Assembly (NCBI RefSeq): GCF_900106535.1
Contig: NZ_FNOH01000004.1
Span: forward strand, 720,396 to 784,395
Direction of reading: 5' to 3'
DNA from: Myxococcus xanthus
GTDB lineage: Bacteria > Myxococcota > Myxococcia > Myxococcales > Myxococcaceae
Length of the DNA stretch: 64,000 bases
Of this stretch, positions 44,938 to 54,248 are shown in pieces; position 1 is the stretch's first letter, and each line of letters starts with the position of its first letter. Both the position numbers and the translations under genes were made by a program. The notes below the pieces were generated by a model that saw nothing but the letters and a program-made list of their open reading frames with translations, did no database searches and was not told the origin of the DNA.

Positions 44938-46653
44938 ATGGGTGGTCGTGTCCTCTCTCCAGTCCTCCTCGTCGGTGCGGGAACGGGGGAGGCCACGTGC
45001 GGCATCCTGTACCTGGCGGGTTACCTGCGGCGCGGCGGCATCGAGGCCTTCGTGCGGCTGTACGACGGGGATGAGACCGAAGCCGAGGTGACACGCACCT
45101 TCGAGAGCCTTCTGCGCCGCGTACGCCCGAAGCTCGTGGGCATCAGCCTCAAGTGGTTCCACCACGTGGACCGCGCGCTGCTCATCGCGAGGACGGTGCG
45201 GCGGCTCGACCCCTCCATCCGCATCGTCGTGGGAGGCAACTCCGCGTCGTACTGGTGGAAGGAGCTGAGCGGCTACGACAGCATCGACCACATCGTGCTG
45301 GGCGACGGCGAGGTGCCACTGCTGGCCCTGTGCAATGGCGAGGAGGCGCCGCCCAACGTCGTGACGAGGAGTCCGGACGGCCGTCCGCGCCGGCTGCCGC
45401 TGGAGTACGTGCAGCGCGCCACGAACACGGACGACATCTACTACTCGCACTTCAACGACATCTTCCTCAGCCAGATGGACCAGCACTCGTTCTCCGGCTG
45501 GGTCGCGCCCGGCAAGGGGTGCGGTGAGAACTGCCTGTATTGCGGCGGGGCACGAGGCAACCAGAAAGCGGACTTCGGGCGCGCGAAGCCCTTCCTGCGC
45601 GCCGAGGAGAACGTGCGCCGCGACCACCAGGAGATCGCCGGGCGGACGTGGCAGATGCGCTACGACTTCGCGGGCAGCACCGCCGGTTTCCTGAGCAGCA
45701 CCTGGGCGGGCGTGGACCTCTCCCGCCACTGCTGCACGTACTTCCTGTGGGGCGTGCCCCGGGTGGAGCTGGTGGCGGCGCTGGCCGCGACGTTCCAGCG
45801 CGTCTACATGGTCATCGACATCGGTTGCTTCTCCGAACAGCAGCGGCTGGAGCAGATGGGCCGGGGCCTGCTCAAGCCCTGCGCGAAGGACCGCGAGCTG
45901 CTGGAAGTCATCGACGCCTGCCGCAAGTACCCCAACCTGGACATCGAAATCTCCGGCATCGGAGGCCTGCCCTTCGCGAGCAAGGCCACCCTGGCGGAGG
46001 AATTGCGGCTCGTGGAGCGCATCATCAGCCTGGACTGCGTGGTGGGCTACCAGCGGCTCGAAGCGCAGCCCGGGGCGCTGGTGACGCAGCACCCCGCGCG
46101 CTTCGACATGGTGACGGAGGCGAAGACGTTCGCGGAGTTCCTCGACTACTTCGAGCGCCGCGAGCCCGGTGACGTGTCCGTGCCGATGATTCGATTCCGC
46201 GACGCGGGCCTGGAGGCGGCGGTCCAGCACACCTCCGACCGGGTGGACGCGCTGGCCTGGAAGCACCGCGACACGCGCAAGAGCGTCGCCATCCAGGGCA
46301 GGACGCGGCTGCGCAACACCGCTCCCTGGACCCAGCGCTTCACCCTGGGAGAGTGGCTGGGCAGCCACCGCGCCCCCGCGAAGCTCGCGGGTGAGGCGGT
46401 GACGGTCCTCCGCTCCGTGGATGGCATCACGATGAGCTGCGCCCCTTCAGTCAGCCCGAAACGGTTCTCCGACCCCACGCTCACGCAGGGCGAGGACGGC
46501 GCCATCCTCCTGGCCGCCCTGGCCGCCTTCGAGCACCCCACGACGGTCTCCAGCGCCGTGTCGAAGCTCGGCGCGAAGGCACGGCTCGACCCGCATTCCG
46601 CGCGAGAGGTCATCGACCACCTGGTGGACGGACGCTTCCTCCAGCCGGCGTGA
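44938..46653 (+). CDS. Cobalamin-binding-domain radical SAM protein
   Basis: A 571-residue enzyme. Residues 5-130 are a B12-binding-type Rossmann domain (LLVGAGTGEATCGILYLAGY, then KLVGISLKW, IRIVVGGNSAS, IVLGDGE). The radical SAM cluster motif is CGENCLYC (C-x3-C-x2-C) near residue 197. Residues 460-571 form an extra C-terminal domain with winged-helix character (AVSKLGAKARLDPHSAREVI). Relatives do methylations and other unusual C-C chemistry in natural product or RiPP pathways. No precursor peptide or cluster is adjacent, so the substrate is unknown. It follows the thioredoxin gene after 155 bases. Confidence 0.85.
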   Translation: MGGRVLSPVLLVGAGTGEATCGILYLAGYLRRGGIEAFVRLYDGDETEAEVTRTFESLLRRVRPKLVGISLKWFHHVDRALLIARTVRRLDPSIRIVVGGNSASYWWKELSGYDSIDHIVLGDGEVPLLALCNGEEAPPNVVTRSPDGRPRRLPLEYVQRATNTDDIYYSHFNDIFLSQMDQHSFSGWVAPGKGCGENCLYCGGARGNQKADFGRAKPFLRAEENVRRDHQEIAGRTWQMRYDFAGSTAGFLSSTWAGVDLSRHCCTYFLWGVPRVELVAALAATFQRVYMVIDIGCFSEQQRLEQMGRGLLKPCAKDRELLEVIDACRKYPNLDIEISGIGGLPFASKATLAEELRLVERIISLDCVVGYQRLEAQPGALVTQHPARFDMVTEAKTFAEFLDYFERREPGDVSVPMIRFRDAGLEAAVQHTSDRVDALAWKHRDTRKSVAIQGRTRLRNTAPWTQRFTLGEWLGSHRAPAKLAGEAVTVLRSVDGITMSCAPSVSPKRFSDPTLTQGEDGAILLAALAAFEHPTTVSSAVSKLGAKARLDPHSAREVIDHLVDGRFLQPA

Positions 46654-46861
46654 GCTTTCGCACCGCGGGGACGGCTTCACGCAACTTCACGAGCCCCGGA
46701 TAACTGGGGCGCAGCAAGACGGGGCTCGACTGATTCGTCGCCCGTGGAGCGGTGGGGCGAATAAATCGGCCGGAAAAGGCCATGTCACATGCGGCACCGG
46801 CTGCGTCGTCCTGAAGTTGAACGCAGGCACTTTCGCCCTGCACGACACTCAGGAGCCGCCC

Positions 46862-47326
46862 ATGAAGCCCCGGATGAACGCGTTCGCCGTCGCCCCCGAT
46901 GCGATGAAGTTGACGCTCGATTACGGCCAGAAGCTGCTGGAGCTGGGCCTGGAGAAGAGCCTCCAGGAGCTGGTGAAGATCCGAGCATCGCAGCTCAACG
47001 GCTGCGCGTTCTGCATCCACATGCACAGCCGGGACGCCCGCGCGCATGGGGAGACCGAGGAGCGCATCTACCTGCTGGACGGTTGGCGCGAGTCGCCCCT
47101 GTACACCGAGCGCGAACGGGCGGCCCTGGCCTGGACGGAGGCCCTGACGCACGTCTCCCAGACGCACGCGTCCGATGAGGACTACGCTGCCCTCGCGCCG
47201 CACTTCTCGGAGCAGGAAATCGTGCATCTCACACTGCTCATCGGGATGATCAACACCTGGAACCGCATCTCCGTGGGGTTCCGCTCCATTCACCCCGTCA
47301 CCACTCCCCGCACCGAGGCCGCCTGA
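46862..47326 (+). CDS. AhpD-like carboxymuconolactone decarboxylase family protein
   Basis: A 154-residue helical protein with the AhpD redox motif CAFCIHMHSRDAR (C-x2-C-x3-H), followed by the helix containing ERERAALAWTEALT. Such proteins act as alkylhydroperoxidase-like enzymes. The ATG at 46862 has AGGAG upstream. The sigma-factor gene starts one base after its stop, an arrangement well known for ECF41 sigma factors, which control their neighbouring oxidoreductase or AhpD-like gene. Confidence 0.88.
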   Translation: MKPRMNAFAVAPDAMKLTLDYGQKLLELGLEKSLQELVKIRASQLNGCAFCIHMHSRDARAHGETEERIYLLDGWRESPLYTERERAALAWTEALTHVSQTHASDEDYAALAPHFSEQEIVHLTLLIGMINTWNRISVGFRSIHPVTTPRTEAA

Positions 47327-47327
47327 C

Positions 47328-48194
47328 GTGAATCCCGCTGACGCCTTCGACCCGCTGCGCCCCCGCTTGCTCCGCATCGCCTACCGGATGCTGGGCATCG
47401 TCGCGGAGGCAGAGGACGTGGTGCAGGAGGCGTACTTGCGCTGGCACCAGACCGACCGCGCCGCCGTGCGCGACGCCGAAGCCGTGCTTGTCCGCACGGT
47501 GACACGGTTGTGTCTGGACGTCCTGAAGTCCGCCCGCGTACGCCGCGAGGAATACGTGGGCACCTGGCTTCCGGAGCCCATCGTCGATGCGGTGGAGGGT
47601 GATGACTTGACCCTGCCCCTGATGATGGCCCTGGAGCGGCTGTCCCCTCTGGAGCGAGCCGCCTTCCTCCTGCACGACGTGTTCGGCATGGACTTCGAGG
47701 AGGTGGCGAAGGCCATGGGTCGGGCCCCTGCCGCGTGCCGCCAGCTCGCCAGCCGCGCACGGGCCCACGTGCGCGAGGCTCGGCCGCGATTTCCCGTGTC
47801 GGAAGCACAAGGCAGTGAGCTGGCCTCGGCCTTCTACGCCGCGTCCCGGAGCGGGGACATGGGCGCGCTCCAGGCGCTCCTGGCCCAGGACGTCGTCGTG
47901 TACTCTGATGGTGGCGGCAAGGTGAAGGCGGCCCTCAACCCCATCTACGGTCAGGAGAAGACGGTGCGCTTCTTCGAGGGCTTGCTGCGCATCACGGGCG
48001 TGAACGCCTCGCAGCTTGTGCACGAGGGATTCATCGACGGACTGCCCGCCTTCGTCACCCTGGAGAAGGACGGCACGCTCCAGACGACGGCCCTGGACAT
48101 CGAAGATGGCCGAGTCGCCACAATCTACGTCACTCGCAACCCCGACAAGCTCCAGGGTATCCGCGGGCTCGTGGGGGACAAGCTGCCGTCCTGA
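47328..48194 (+). CDS. ECF41-type sigma factor with SnoaL-like C-terminal domain
   Basis: A 288-residue sigma factor: regions 2 and 4 in residues 1-160 (DPLRPRLLRIAYRMLGIVAE, AEDVVQEAYLRW, LSPLERAAFLLHDVFGMDF, MGRAPAACRQLASRARAHV), then a SnoaL/NTF2-like domain (ASAFYAASRSGDMGALQALL and onward). In ECF41 factors this extension replaces a separate anti-sigma factor and tunes activity; the mid-domain and closing RNPDKL segment of the family are present. The start is GTG. It is in one operon with the AhpD-like gene. Confidence 0.92.
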   Translation: MNPADAFDPLRPRLLRIAYRMLGIVAEAEDVVQEAYLRWHQTDRAAVRDAEAVLVRTVTRLCLDVLKSARVRREEYVGTWLPEPIVDAVEGDDLTLPLMMALERLSPLERAAFLLHDVFGMDFEEVAKAMGRAPAACRQLASRARAHVREARPRFPVSEAQGSELASAFYAASRSGDMGALQALLAQDVVVYSDGGGKVKAALNPIYGQEKTVRFFEGLLRITGVNASQLVHEGFIDGLPAFVTLEKDGTLQTTALDIEDGRVATIYVTRNPDKLQGIRGLVGDKLPS

Positions 48195-48353
48195 CATAGG
48201 CCACGGGTTCAGGCGTTCGTTCAAGGCGCGACGAAGCACGCCTGGATGCGCCCGGCGTCTGTCCATTCGCTCGCTTCGGCAGGAATACCGCGTTGCGACC
48301 ACCGGCCCCCGCCGTGGACCCTGCCGCCGGACTGATGTTGCAAGGGGCGAATC

Positions 48354-49664
48354 ATGCGTGGACCGTCAAAGCAAACTCGTGGCTGGAGCGCTTTGCTCCT
48401 CGGGGGACTACTCTCTCTGGCGTGTGGCGGTGAAGCGGAGGTGCTCGAAGGCAACTCCCCTTCGAGAGAGGACGTCGAGGCCGGGCTTCATGGTCCGGGG
48501 AGCCAGGGGCCCTACCCGAACTGGGCGACACCGACCTTCGCGACGGATGCCCAGGTGGCCGAGGACGGAAACCAGTTCTTCGTGGCCTGGTCCGACGGCC
48601 GCCCCGGCCGCTTCTACGCCGCGCGCGTCTCGAAGAATGGCCGGCTGCTGGACCCGGATGCCATCCCCCTCAACCCCGGGCTTCGACCCGACGCCTACTA
48701 CCATGCGACCGCGTTCGATGGCCGGCAGTTCCTCGTCGTCTGGACCGGAGACACCTCCATCTTCCTGACGCGTGTCAACCGGAACGGGACATTGGACGGC
48801 CCGCCGGTCACGCTCTTTACCCCCACCGACCACCAGCCCGCGGGCTCCCCGGGCATCGCCTGCCACGAGCGCAAGTGCCTGGTGGCGTGGATTGGCTTCG
48901 GCGGAACCGCCACTGGCGCGGTCCGCGGCATCACCCTGAACACGGCGAAGCCGGGCTTCGACGTCCAGGAGGTCTTCATCTCCAACCAACTGTCCGCCAT
49001 CAACTCCTATGGCGTCGCGGTGGCCTGGTCCCATGACCGGTACCTGGCGACATGGACGGACTCTCGCTTCGGCGGCCAGGACATCTTCGCCGCGAGAATC
49101 CGGCGCACGGGCGCGGTGCTCGACCCGGACGGCTTCGTCATCTCCGCTGCGCCGGGCAATCAGAACTTCTCGGCGGTGACGGCGACGAAGCAGGGCTTCT
49201 TCGTCGCCTGGAGCGACGCACGCAATGGCACCCCCGACATCTACGGCGCCCGAGTGAAGGACGGGACGGCGAACGTCCTGGACCCCAGCGGCATCCCCAT
49301 CGCCACCTCGAGCACGAACGACATCACGCCCAAGGTCGCCTCCGAGGGCCACCAGGTGCTCGTCACCTGGAGCGCGCTGACGGCCGACACCGGCCGCGTC
49401 CGTGGCGCCCGCGTGAAGCTGAACGGGGACGTCCGTGACCGCCACGGCTTTGCCATCTCCCGGGGCGCGGCGGCTCGCCAGCTCGTGTCCGGCAACGTGG
49501 CCTATGCCAACGACAAGTACTTCGTCGTCTATGGGCGTGCCCCCGTGCTCGATGAACCGCCCTACCAGGTCATCGTGGGGACCCGCCTGAAGCAGGATGA
49601 TGTCTTGGACATCCCAGCCATCCGCATTTCGCACGCGCCTTCGGTCGAACAGCTCGCGCCGTGA
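48354..49664 (+). CDS. Propeller-like surface lipoprotein
   Basis: A 436-residue lipoprotein (lipobox SLAC). The mature protein has six or seven repeats of the form G-x2-F-x-V-A-W-x-D-x-R, each followed by a strand such as DIYGARV or DIFAARI and DPDG (for example FFVAWSDGRPGRFYAARVSK, YLATWTDSRFGGQDIFAARI, FFVAWSDARNGTPDIYGARV). This gives a beta-propeller typical of large myxobacterial surface proteins. No enzymatic residues are seen. Confidence 0.78.
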   Translation: MRGPSKQTRGWSALLLGGLLSLACGGEAEVLEGNSPSREDVEAGLHGPGSQGPYPNWATPTFATDAQVAEDGNQFFVAWSDGRPGRFYAARVSKNGRLLDPDAIPLNPGLRPDAYYHATAFDGRQFLVVWTGDTSIFLTRVNRNGTLDGPPVTLFTPTDHQPAGSPGIACHERKCLVAWIGFGGTATGAVRGITLNTAKPGFDVQEVFISNQLSAINSYGVAVAWSHDRYLATWTDSRFGGQDIFAARIRRTGAVLDPDGFVISAAPGNQNFSAVTATKQGFFVAWSDARNGTPDIYGARVKDGTANVLDPSGIPIATSSTNDITPKVASEGHQVLVTWSALTADTGRVRGARVKLNGDVRDRHGFAISRGAAARQLVSGNVAYANDKYFVVYGRAPVLDEPPYQVIVGTRLKQDDVLDIPAIRISHAPSVEQLAP

Positions 49665-49743
49665 CGCGCGCCCTGGGTCAGGCGTTGTAGGCCCGCACCA
49701 CCGGGACCTCGCGCCAGAGACGCCCGTGCTGTCCTCGTAAGTC

Positions 49744-49947
49744 GTGACGTTGCGCGCGGAGGCACGGGCGTTCCTCGACACCGTGGCGCGGTCGCCCATG
49801 CTGCCTCGCACGTGCGTGCTGGACGCGGCCTGGGTGGAGGACCGGGGCTGGGTGCTCCTGGAAGCCAACGCCGCGTGGGGCGCTGGGCTCAACGGCTGCG
49901 ACGCGGCCGAAGCCGCCCGCTGTATCGCTGAAGCCACGCGCGCCTGA
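49744..49947 (+). pseudogene. C-terminal fragment of an ATP-grasp protein
   Basis: A 67-codon frame ends with CVLDAAWVEDRGWVLLEANA followed by AWGAGLNGCD, the closing part of ATP-grasp proteins of the DUF4343 type, including the Glu and Asn that bind magnesium. The rest of the domain is absent, so it is a remnant. Confidence 0.55.
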
Positions 49948-50028
49948 GCCGCCTCACTTTCAGGGGCGACTTCGGGGGCGACGCGAGGCCTACGAGCCCG
50001 TCCGCGGGTCGCGTTGAACGCGGGGGCC

Positions 50029-50724
50029 TCAGCGGCTGAACATGGCCTTGACACTCAGGTCGTTCTGCCGGCGGACCTCGGCGACCTTCGTCGCGTCGGC
50101 AGCGGCCAGGGCCTTTGGGAGCTTCTCGGCGTCGAGGTCGGTGCAGTACACCGCCGTGCCCGGTTGCTGCCGCCAGGACTCCGACAAGGGGCCCGCGTCG
50201 ATGGCATCGAAGCCCAGTGCATCAACGAGCTGAAGAATCTGCTGTCGCGCCCGCGGGTCATCGCCCGAAACCGGAAGCGCGATGCGCCCCGGTGCCCCAC
50301 GGGGAAGACCCTTCGTGTCCAGGCTGCCAGCCTGGATGTTGTTGAAGGCTTTCACGACCGGACGCTTCAGTTGCGCTGAGACCCACTCGCTGTCGGTCTG
50401 CCCCGCATCGATGGCGCCGATGTGGCCGTCGCGGAACTCCGGGTAGTAGTTGCCCGTGTCGACCACCACGACGTCCGCGGGCACGTCGTCGAACAGGCCG
50501 GGCGGCAAATCCGTGATGGCCTTCTGGGGAATGGTCACGATGACGATGGGGCCCGCGTGCGCCGCGTCGCGAACGGTGACGGGCTTTGCACCCACGCTCG
50601 CCGCGATGGTCGTGACGCCCTCGACGCCGCGTGAGTTTGCTAGTGAAATCTCATGCCCCAGGGCATTGAGGTGCCGCGCCAGGGTCGCGCCAATGCTCCC
50701 TGCGCCGATGATTCCGATGTTCAT
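50029..50724 (-). CDS. F420H2:NADP reductase-like/NAD(P)-binding oxidoreductase
   Basis: A 231-residue dinucleotide-binding protein: GIIGAGSIGATLARHLNALG at the N-terminus, then SLANSRG, VIVTIPQKAI, VVDTGNYYP and VKAFNNIQAGSL, the order found in NADPH-dependent F420 reductases and prokaryotic STEAP-like reductases. Coenzyme and acceptor cannot be told from the sequence. It is divergent from the next gene by 210 bases. Confidence 0.85.
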   Translation of the reverse strand: MNIGIIGAGSIGATLARHLNALGHEISLANSRGVEGVTTIAASVGAKPVTVRDAAHAGPIVIVTIPQKAITDLPPGLFDDVPADVVVVDTGNYYPEFRDGHIGAIDAGQTDSEWVSAQLKRPVVKAFNNIQAGSLDTKGLPRGAPGRIALPVSGDDPRARQQILQLVDALGFDAIDAGPLSESWRQQPGTAVYCTDLDAEKLPKALAAADATKVAEVRRQNDLSVKAMFSR

Positions 50725-50934
50725 GGGACGAGCAACCTAATGAGGCGTTCCGCGGCTCGCTCGTCATTCCATCGCGCGCCCCTGCACCTGTGTGAGCAGT
50801 GCGCCCGTGGCCAGGTCGACGCGCCCGAGCGCCCCCGGCATGGCCCGGTGCATCAATCACACATGCGCCATGAACAATTACAGCAACACATCAAGAGGTT
50901 GTCTCTGTCGCGCGGGCTGGCAAGGCTGTGCCCC

Positions 50935-51900
50935 ATGACACACAAGCGGCTGAAGAGGATTGGCATGGTGGGCGGGGGCGCCATGGGGTGCGGTATCGCG
51001 CTCGAGCTCGCCATCGCCGGCAGGCAGGTGGTGCTCTACAACACGCGCGCCGACAGCAGCGAGCGGGCACGCGCGAAGCTGGAGCGAGACGCATCGCTGC
51101 TGGTGGAGACGGGCCTGCTCGCCCCGGAGCAGGCTCCCGCCGCGATCGGACGCATCCGCCGCACCACAGTGCTCGCCGAGGCCGCCGTGGAGCAGGACCT
51201 GGTCATCGAGTCCATCCCCGAGGACCTCGCCCTCAAGCAGCAGCTCTTCCGCGAGCTGGACCAGCTCGCGGCCCCCGACACACTGCTCGCCACCAACACC
51301 ACCGCGCTGAGCGTGACGGCCATCGCTCGGGACTGCACGCGGCCGGAGCGCGTCCTCTCTGCCCACTACTATCTGCCCGCGCACCTCATCCCGCTGGTGG
51401 ACATCATTCCCGGCGAGAAGACGTCCCCCGACGCGGTGGAGACGGTGCGGCGGTTCATTGAGGAGCTTGGCAAGTCGCCGGTGGTGTTCTCCAGGGACGT
51501 GCCGGGCTCGGTGGGTCCGCGCCTGCAGCAGGCCCTCATCGGCGAGGCCATCCGGCTGGTGCACGAGGGCGTGGCCACGCCGGAGATGGTGGACCGCGTG
51601 CTCACCCAGGGCGTCGGACGGCGCCTGGGCGCTTCGGGTGTCTTCGACCGGCTGGACCTGGTGGGGTTGGACTTCATGACGGCCCTCCTCCGCGGCACCG
51701 GCCGCCCCGTGCCGCCCGTGCTCGCGCAGAAGGTGGAGCGGGGCGAGCTGGGCCAGAAGACGGGCCAGGGCTTCTACTCCTGGACGCCCGAGTCCACCGC
51801 TGCCTACGAGGAGCGCATGGCCCGCCACCTCGCCACCCAGCTTCGTGAGGATCGGGCAGCGGGCCGCCTCCGCACTCCCATGGCGGAGCTGGCGGAATGA
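50935..51900 (+). CDS. 3-hydroxyacyl-CoA dehydrogenase
   Basis: A 321-residue enzyme of the HAD/HCDH family: IGMVGGGAMGCGIALELAIA (NAD site), DLVIESIPEDLALKQQLF (catalytic-region Glu), LATNTTALSVTAIA, ERVLSAHYYLPAHLIPLVDI with the catalytic His replaced in context by YY, and the C-terminal helical domain with GLDFMTALLRGTG. It oxidises 3-hydroxyacyl-CoA or a related 3-hydroxyacid. Homologues normally have HFFNP where this one has HYYLP. Its stop overlaps the JAMM gene start by ATGA. Confidence 0.85.
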   Translation: MTHKRLKRIGMVGGGAMGCGIALELAIAGRQVVLYNTRADSSERARAKLERDASLLVETGLLAPEQAPAAIGRIRRTTVLAEAAVEQDLVIESIPEDLALKQQLFRELDQLAAPDTLLATNTTALSVTAIARDCTRPERVLSAHYYLPAHLIPLVDIIPGEKTSPDAVETVRRFIEELGKSPVVFSRDVPGSVGPRLQQALIGEAIRLVHEGVATPEMVDRVLTQGVGRRLGASGVFDRLDLVGLDFMTALLRGTGRPVPPVLAQKVERGELGQKTGQGFYSWTPESTAAYEERMARHLATQLREDRAAGRLRTPMAELAE

Positions 51901-52487
51901 GGACGGAGACCGTCCTGCTGGATTCGGCGGTGCTGTCAGACTTCCTGGTGGACGCCATCCGCGAGTACACCACGTGCACCCCGGAGCTCCCGCCCCGGAG
52001 CTGGGCCGTGCTGCTGGGGCGCGTCGCCAGCGACGCCATGCGCGTGGAGCGTGTTCGCTTCGCCACCAACGTCCGCGAGACGGATGAGCGCGTACTCCAG
52101 GAGTTCGACACCACCATCATCCCCCGCTTCGGCGCCTGCTACGCCAACGGGCGTCGTGGCTTCTGGTGCGAGCCACGAGAGTTGCTGCGCATCACCACAG
52201 AGGCTGAGGCCCAGGGACTGGAAGTGCTCGGCTCCATCCACCTGCACCCGGACTGGCACCGCATCGGCCCACCCCACGAGCGCGGCCTGCGCGTCAGCCA
52301 GGAACCCACGCCCATGGACCGACACCTCTTCCAGGGCAGCGGCTGGCCGCTCAACATGATTCTCTACCTGGAGAGACGCGAGGGCAGACTCTATCACTCG
52401 GTCGGAGCGTGGGCTCCGCCCGATGGCCAGGAGGTCGGCGCGGGCTGTCGCGCGCTGGCCATCCGCATGGAGACTCCGGAGCGGTGA
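51897..52487 (+). CDS. JAMM/Mov34-type metalloprotease-like protein
   Basis: A 196-residue JAB/MPN-fold protein. The metal signature reads GSIHLHPDW near residue 115, followed by PTPMDRHLF near 140, consistent with H-x-H and (S/T)-x2-D of JAMM proteases. A Glu of the first strand region is present near ELPPRSWAVLLGRV. Bacterial relatives remove protein tags or act in sulfur transfer and metabolite maturation. Its coupling by ATGA overlap to a hydroxyacyl-CoA dehydrogenase suggests a joint function. Confidence 0.7.
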   Translation: MRTETVLLDSAVLSDFLVDAIREYTTCTPELPPRSWAVLLGRVASDAMRVERVRFATNVRETDERVLQEFDTTIIPRFGACYANGRRGFWCEPRELLRITTEAEAQGLEVLGSIHLHPDWHRIGPPHERGLRVSQEPTPMDRHLFQGSGWPLNMILYLERREGRLYHSVGAWAPPDGQEVGAGCRALAIRMETPER

Positions 52488-52621
52488 ACCATAACCGTCC
52501 GGCCAGTGATGTGGCGTAAGGGGTTGCAAGCGGACGAGGGGCGTGGTCGGCGAGGAGCGAGTTGTACAGAGACAGGGCTGGAGACGTGAGCCCGGCGGGT
52601 CGGCGGTGCGCCGCCGGATAC

Positions 52622-52656
52622 AAAAAGCCCAGCAACCCGGTGGGATTGCTGGGCTT
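52622..52656 (-). terminator. Intrinsic terminator of the tmRNA gene
   Basis: An 11-bp stem (52625-52635 with 52646-52656), ten-base loop and TTTTT tail on the minus strand, directly after the tmRNA 3' segment. It terminates leftward transcription. Confidence 0.85.
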
Positions 52657-52660
52657 CACA

Positions 52661-52686
52661 GTGGAGGCGGCGGGAATCGAACCCGC
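52661..52686 (-). ncRNA. ssrA: 3' end of tmRNA (ssrA), prophage attachment site
   Basis: The minus strand reads GCGGGTTCGATTCCCGCCGC followed by CTCCAC, the T arm and acceptor end shared by most proteobacterial tmRNAs (tRNA-like 3' end). Upstream on that strand the tmRNA body is missing and phage genes follow. Such a 3' stump is what remains at one end of an element integrated into ssrA. A tRNA 3' end is a less likely reading. Confidence 0.65.
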
Positions 52687-52864
52687 TCCGGACGGTGCGA
52701 AAATCCCAGCAGAATCGCGCCCTTACCTCGTAACCGCCCGGAACGACTCAGCTTCGATGTCCCGCCGTGTCCCCTGGTGTCCCACCCAGTTCCGGTCCGT
52801 TCCGCAGTGTCGTGCGACATACGTGCAACATGGAAACGGCCCAAATGCCGCCCCCGCCAGTCGG
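52687..52864. other. Left arm of the prophage, no gene
   Basis: The 178 bases between the attachment site and the kinase gene contain no supported ORF. Confidence 0.4.
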
Positions 52865-54248
52865 TCAGGACGTCGTCACGTCATCCGGATTGCGCGTTCC
52901 CCGCCCACGGCGCTGGGGCGATACCGTGCCCCGTGCTGCCTCTTCGGCCTGAGCCGCCCGCGCTCGCACTTCCGCTGCGGCATCGGCCTTCGTGAAAGTG
53001 CCACCAAACCAGGCCGCCAGGTCGGCAGCCAACTCCCCCGCTGACTGGTAGCGCTCACGAGGGGCAACCCGAAGTAGCCGATTCAGCGTCACGCGCAGCC
53101 CCTGGGGAAGCCCCTCAGTCATCGCGTCTACGTCCGCAGCCGTCAGTGTCGCCGCGCGCCAAATCGCGTCGGCCACCAACGGCGGCGCCCCTGCGAGCGT
53201 GGCCCGCTTGATTGCCCGAGCGACCCGACGACGCTTCTTCGTGGGCAACGAGCCCATGACTTTCCCCCGCTGACTGGTAGCGCTCACGAGGGGCAACCCG
53301 AAGTAGCCGATTCAGCGTCACGCGCAGCCCCTGGGGAAGCCCCTCAGTCATCGCGTCTACGTCCGCAGCCGTCAGTGTCGCCGCGCGCCAAATCGCGTCG
53401 GCCACCAACGGCGGCGCCCCTGCGAGCGTGGCCCGCTTGATTGCCCGAGCGACCCGACGACGCTTCTTCGTGGGCAACGAGCCCATGACTTCGGGCGTGA
53501 TGTCGTCCGGGCAAAAGAGCAGGTTCTTCCCCGTTGCCAGTTCGAGCAGCACGACGCCCAGCATGAAGAGGTCGGAGCGCGCATCGACGCTCCCCCCTAG
53601 AAGCATCTCCGGTGACGAGTAGAAGTGGTCCCCGTAAGGGCCCCGCGCCGAAGAGGCCACTCGGCCCGGCAAGTCAGACAGCGCGAGGCCGAAGTCGGCG
53701 AGCTGAACCGTCCCGTCCCAGTTGACGAAGACGTGCTCAACGTCGACGGCCCGATGAACGATGTTGAGTGGCCGTCCCTGCTCGTCCTTCGCGGCGTGCG
53801 CGTGCTCAAGGGCCGCTGCGACCTGAGCGCCGACGTAGAGAACGAAGAGCGGCGGGAACCATCGCTGACTCTCACCAACGAGCGTCAGCAGCTCATTCAG
53901 GGAGTGACCATCCGGGTGCTCCGTACTGACGTACCAATAGCCCTCGACCTTGTGCAGCCCATGCACCTTGAGGATGGACGGGTGATTGAGGAAGGTAGCA
54001 AGGCGAACCTGCTCATCGAGCTTCGCCCGAGCACGCATGACCCGAGCCCCTTCCGTTTCCGATGGAGCCGGAACCGCCTTGAGCAGCACCTTCCCGCGCG
54101 GTGCCCCGGACGCGGTTCGCAGCCGAGCTACGAACAGGGCCATCCCGTGGTGAGTCGGCCCTAAGTCCTCGCGGTACTCGTAGCCGACCCCGCCCGCCGA
54201 GAAGAGGATCGCCCCCCGTGGGATCTTGAACTCGATTGCCTTCGACAT
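52865..54248 (-). pseudogene. Pseudokinase-type Ser/Thr kinase gene frameshifted by a tandem duplication
   Basis: From the ATG at 54248 (GAGGGG upstream) the protein shows a kinase fold: LLKAVPAPSE with the Lys, HPSILKVHG, then IVHRAVDVEHVFV where HRDLKPxN is expected, LADFGLAL and SSPEMLLGG. The catalytic Asp is Ala and the Asn is His, so it is probably a pseudokinase. At 53491 a second copy of 229 bp begins and shifts the frame; the original C-terminus, including GELAADLAAWFGG and ending at 52865, lies out of frame. Without one copy the ORF would be continuous. It follows the active kinase gene after about 150 bases. Confidence 0.75.
53034..53491. repeat. Exact 229-bp tandem duplication
   Basis: Bases 53034-53262 and 53263-53491 are identical. 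Because 229 is not a multiple of three, the duplication shifts the kinase frame. A recent origin or an assembly artefact is indicated by the perfect identity. Confidence 0.92.

Noticed and set aside
44482..46368. A 628-codon open frame on the minus strand
   Set aside because: Antisense of the radical SAM and thioredoxin genes; typical high-GC mirror frame.
48408..50054. A 548-codon minus-strand frame
   Set aside because: Antisense of the propeller-like lipoprotein, shadow composition.
52661..52686. Complete tRNA gene
   Set aside because: Only the T arm and acceptor end are present; the upstream minus-strand sequence does not fold into D and anticodon arms, so a tmRNA stump fits better.
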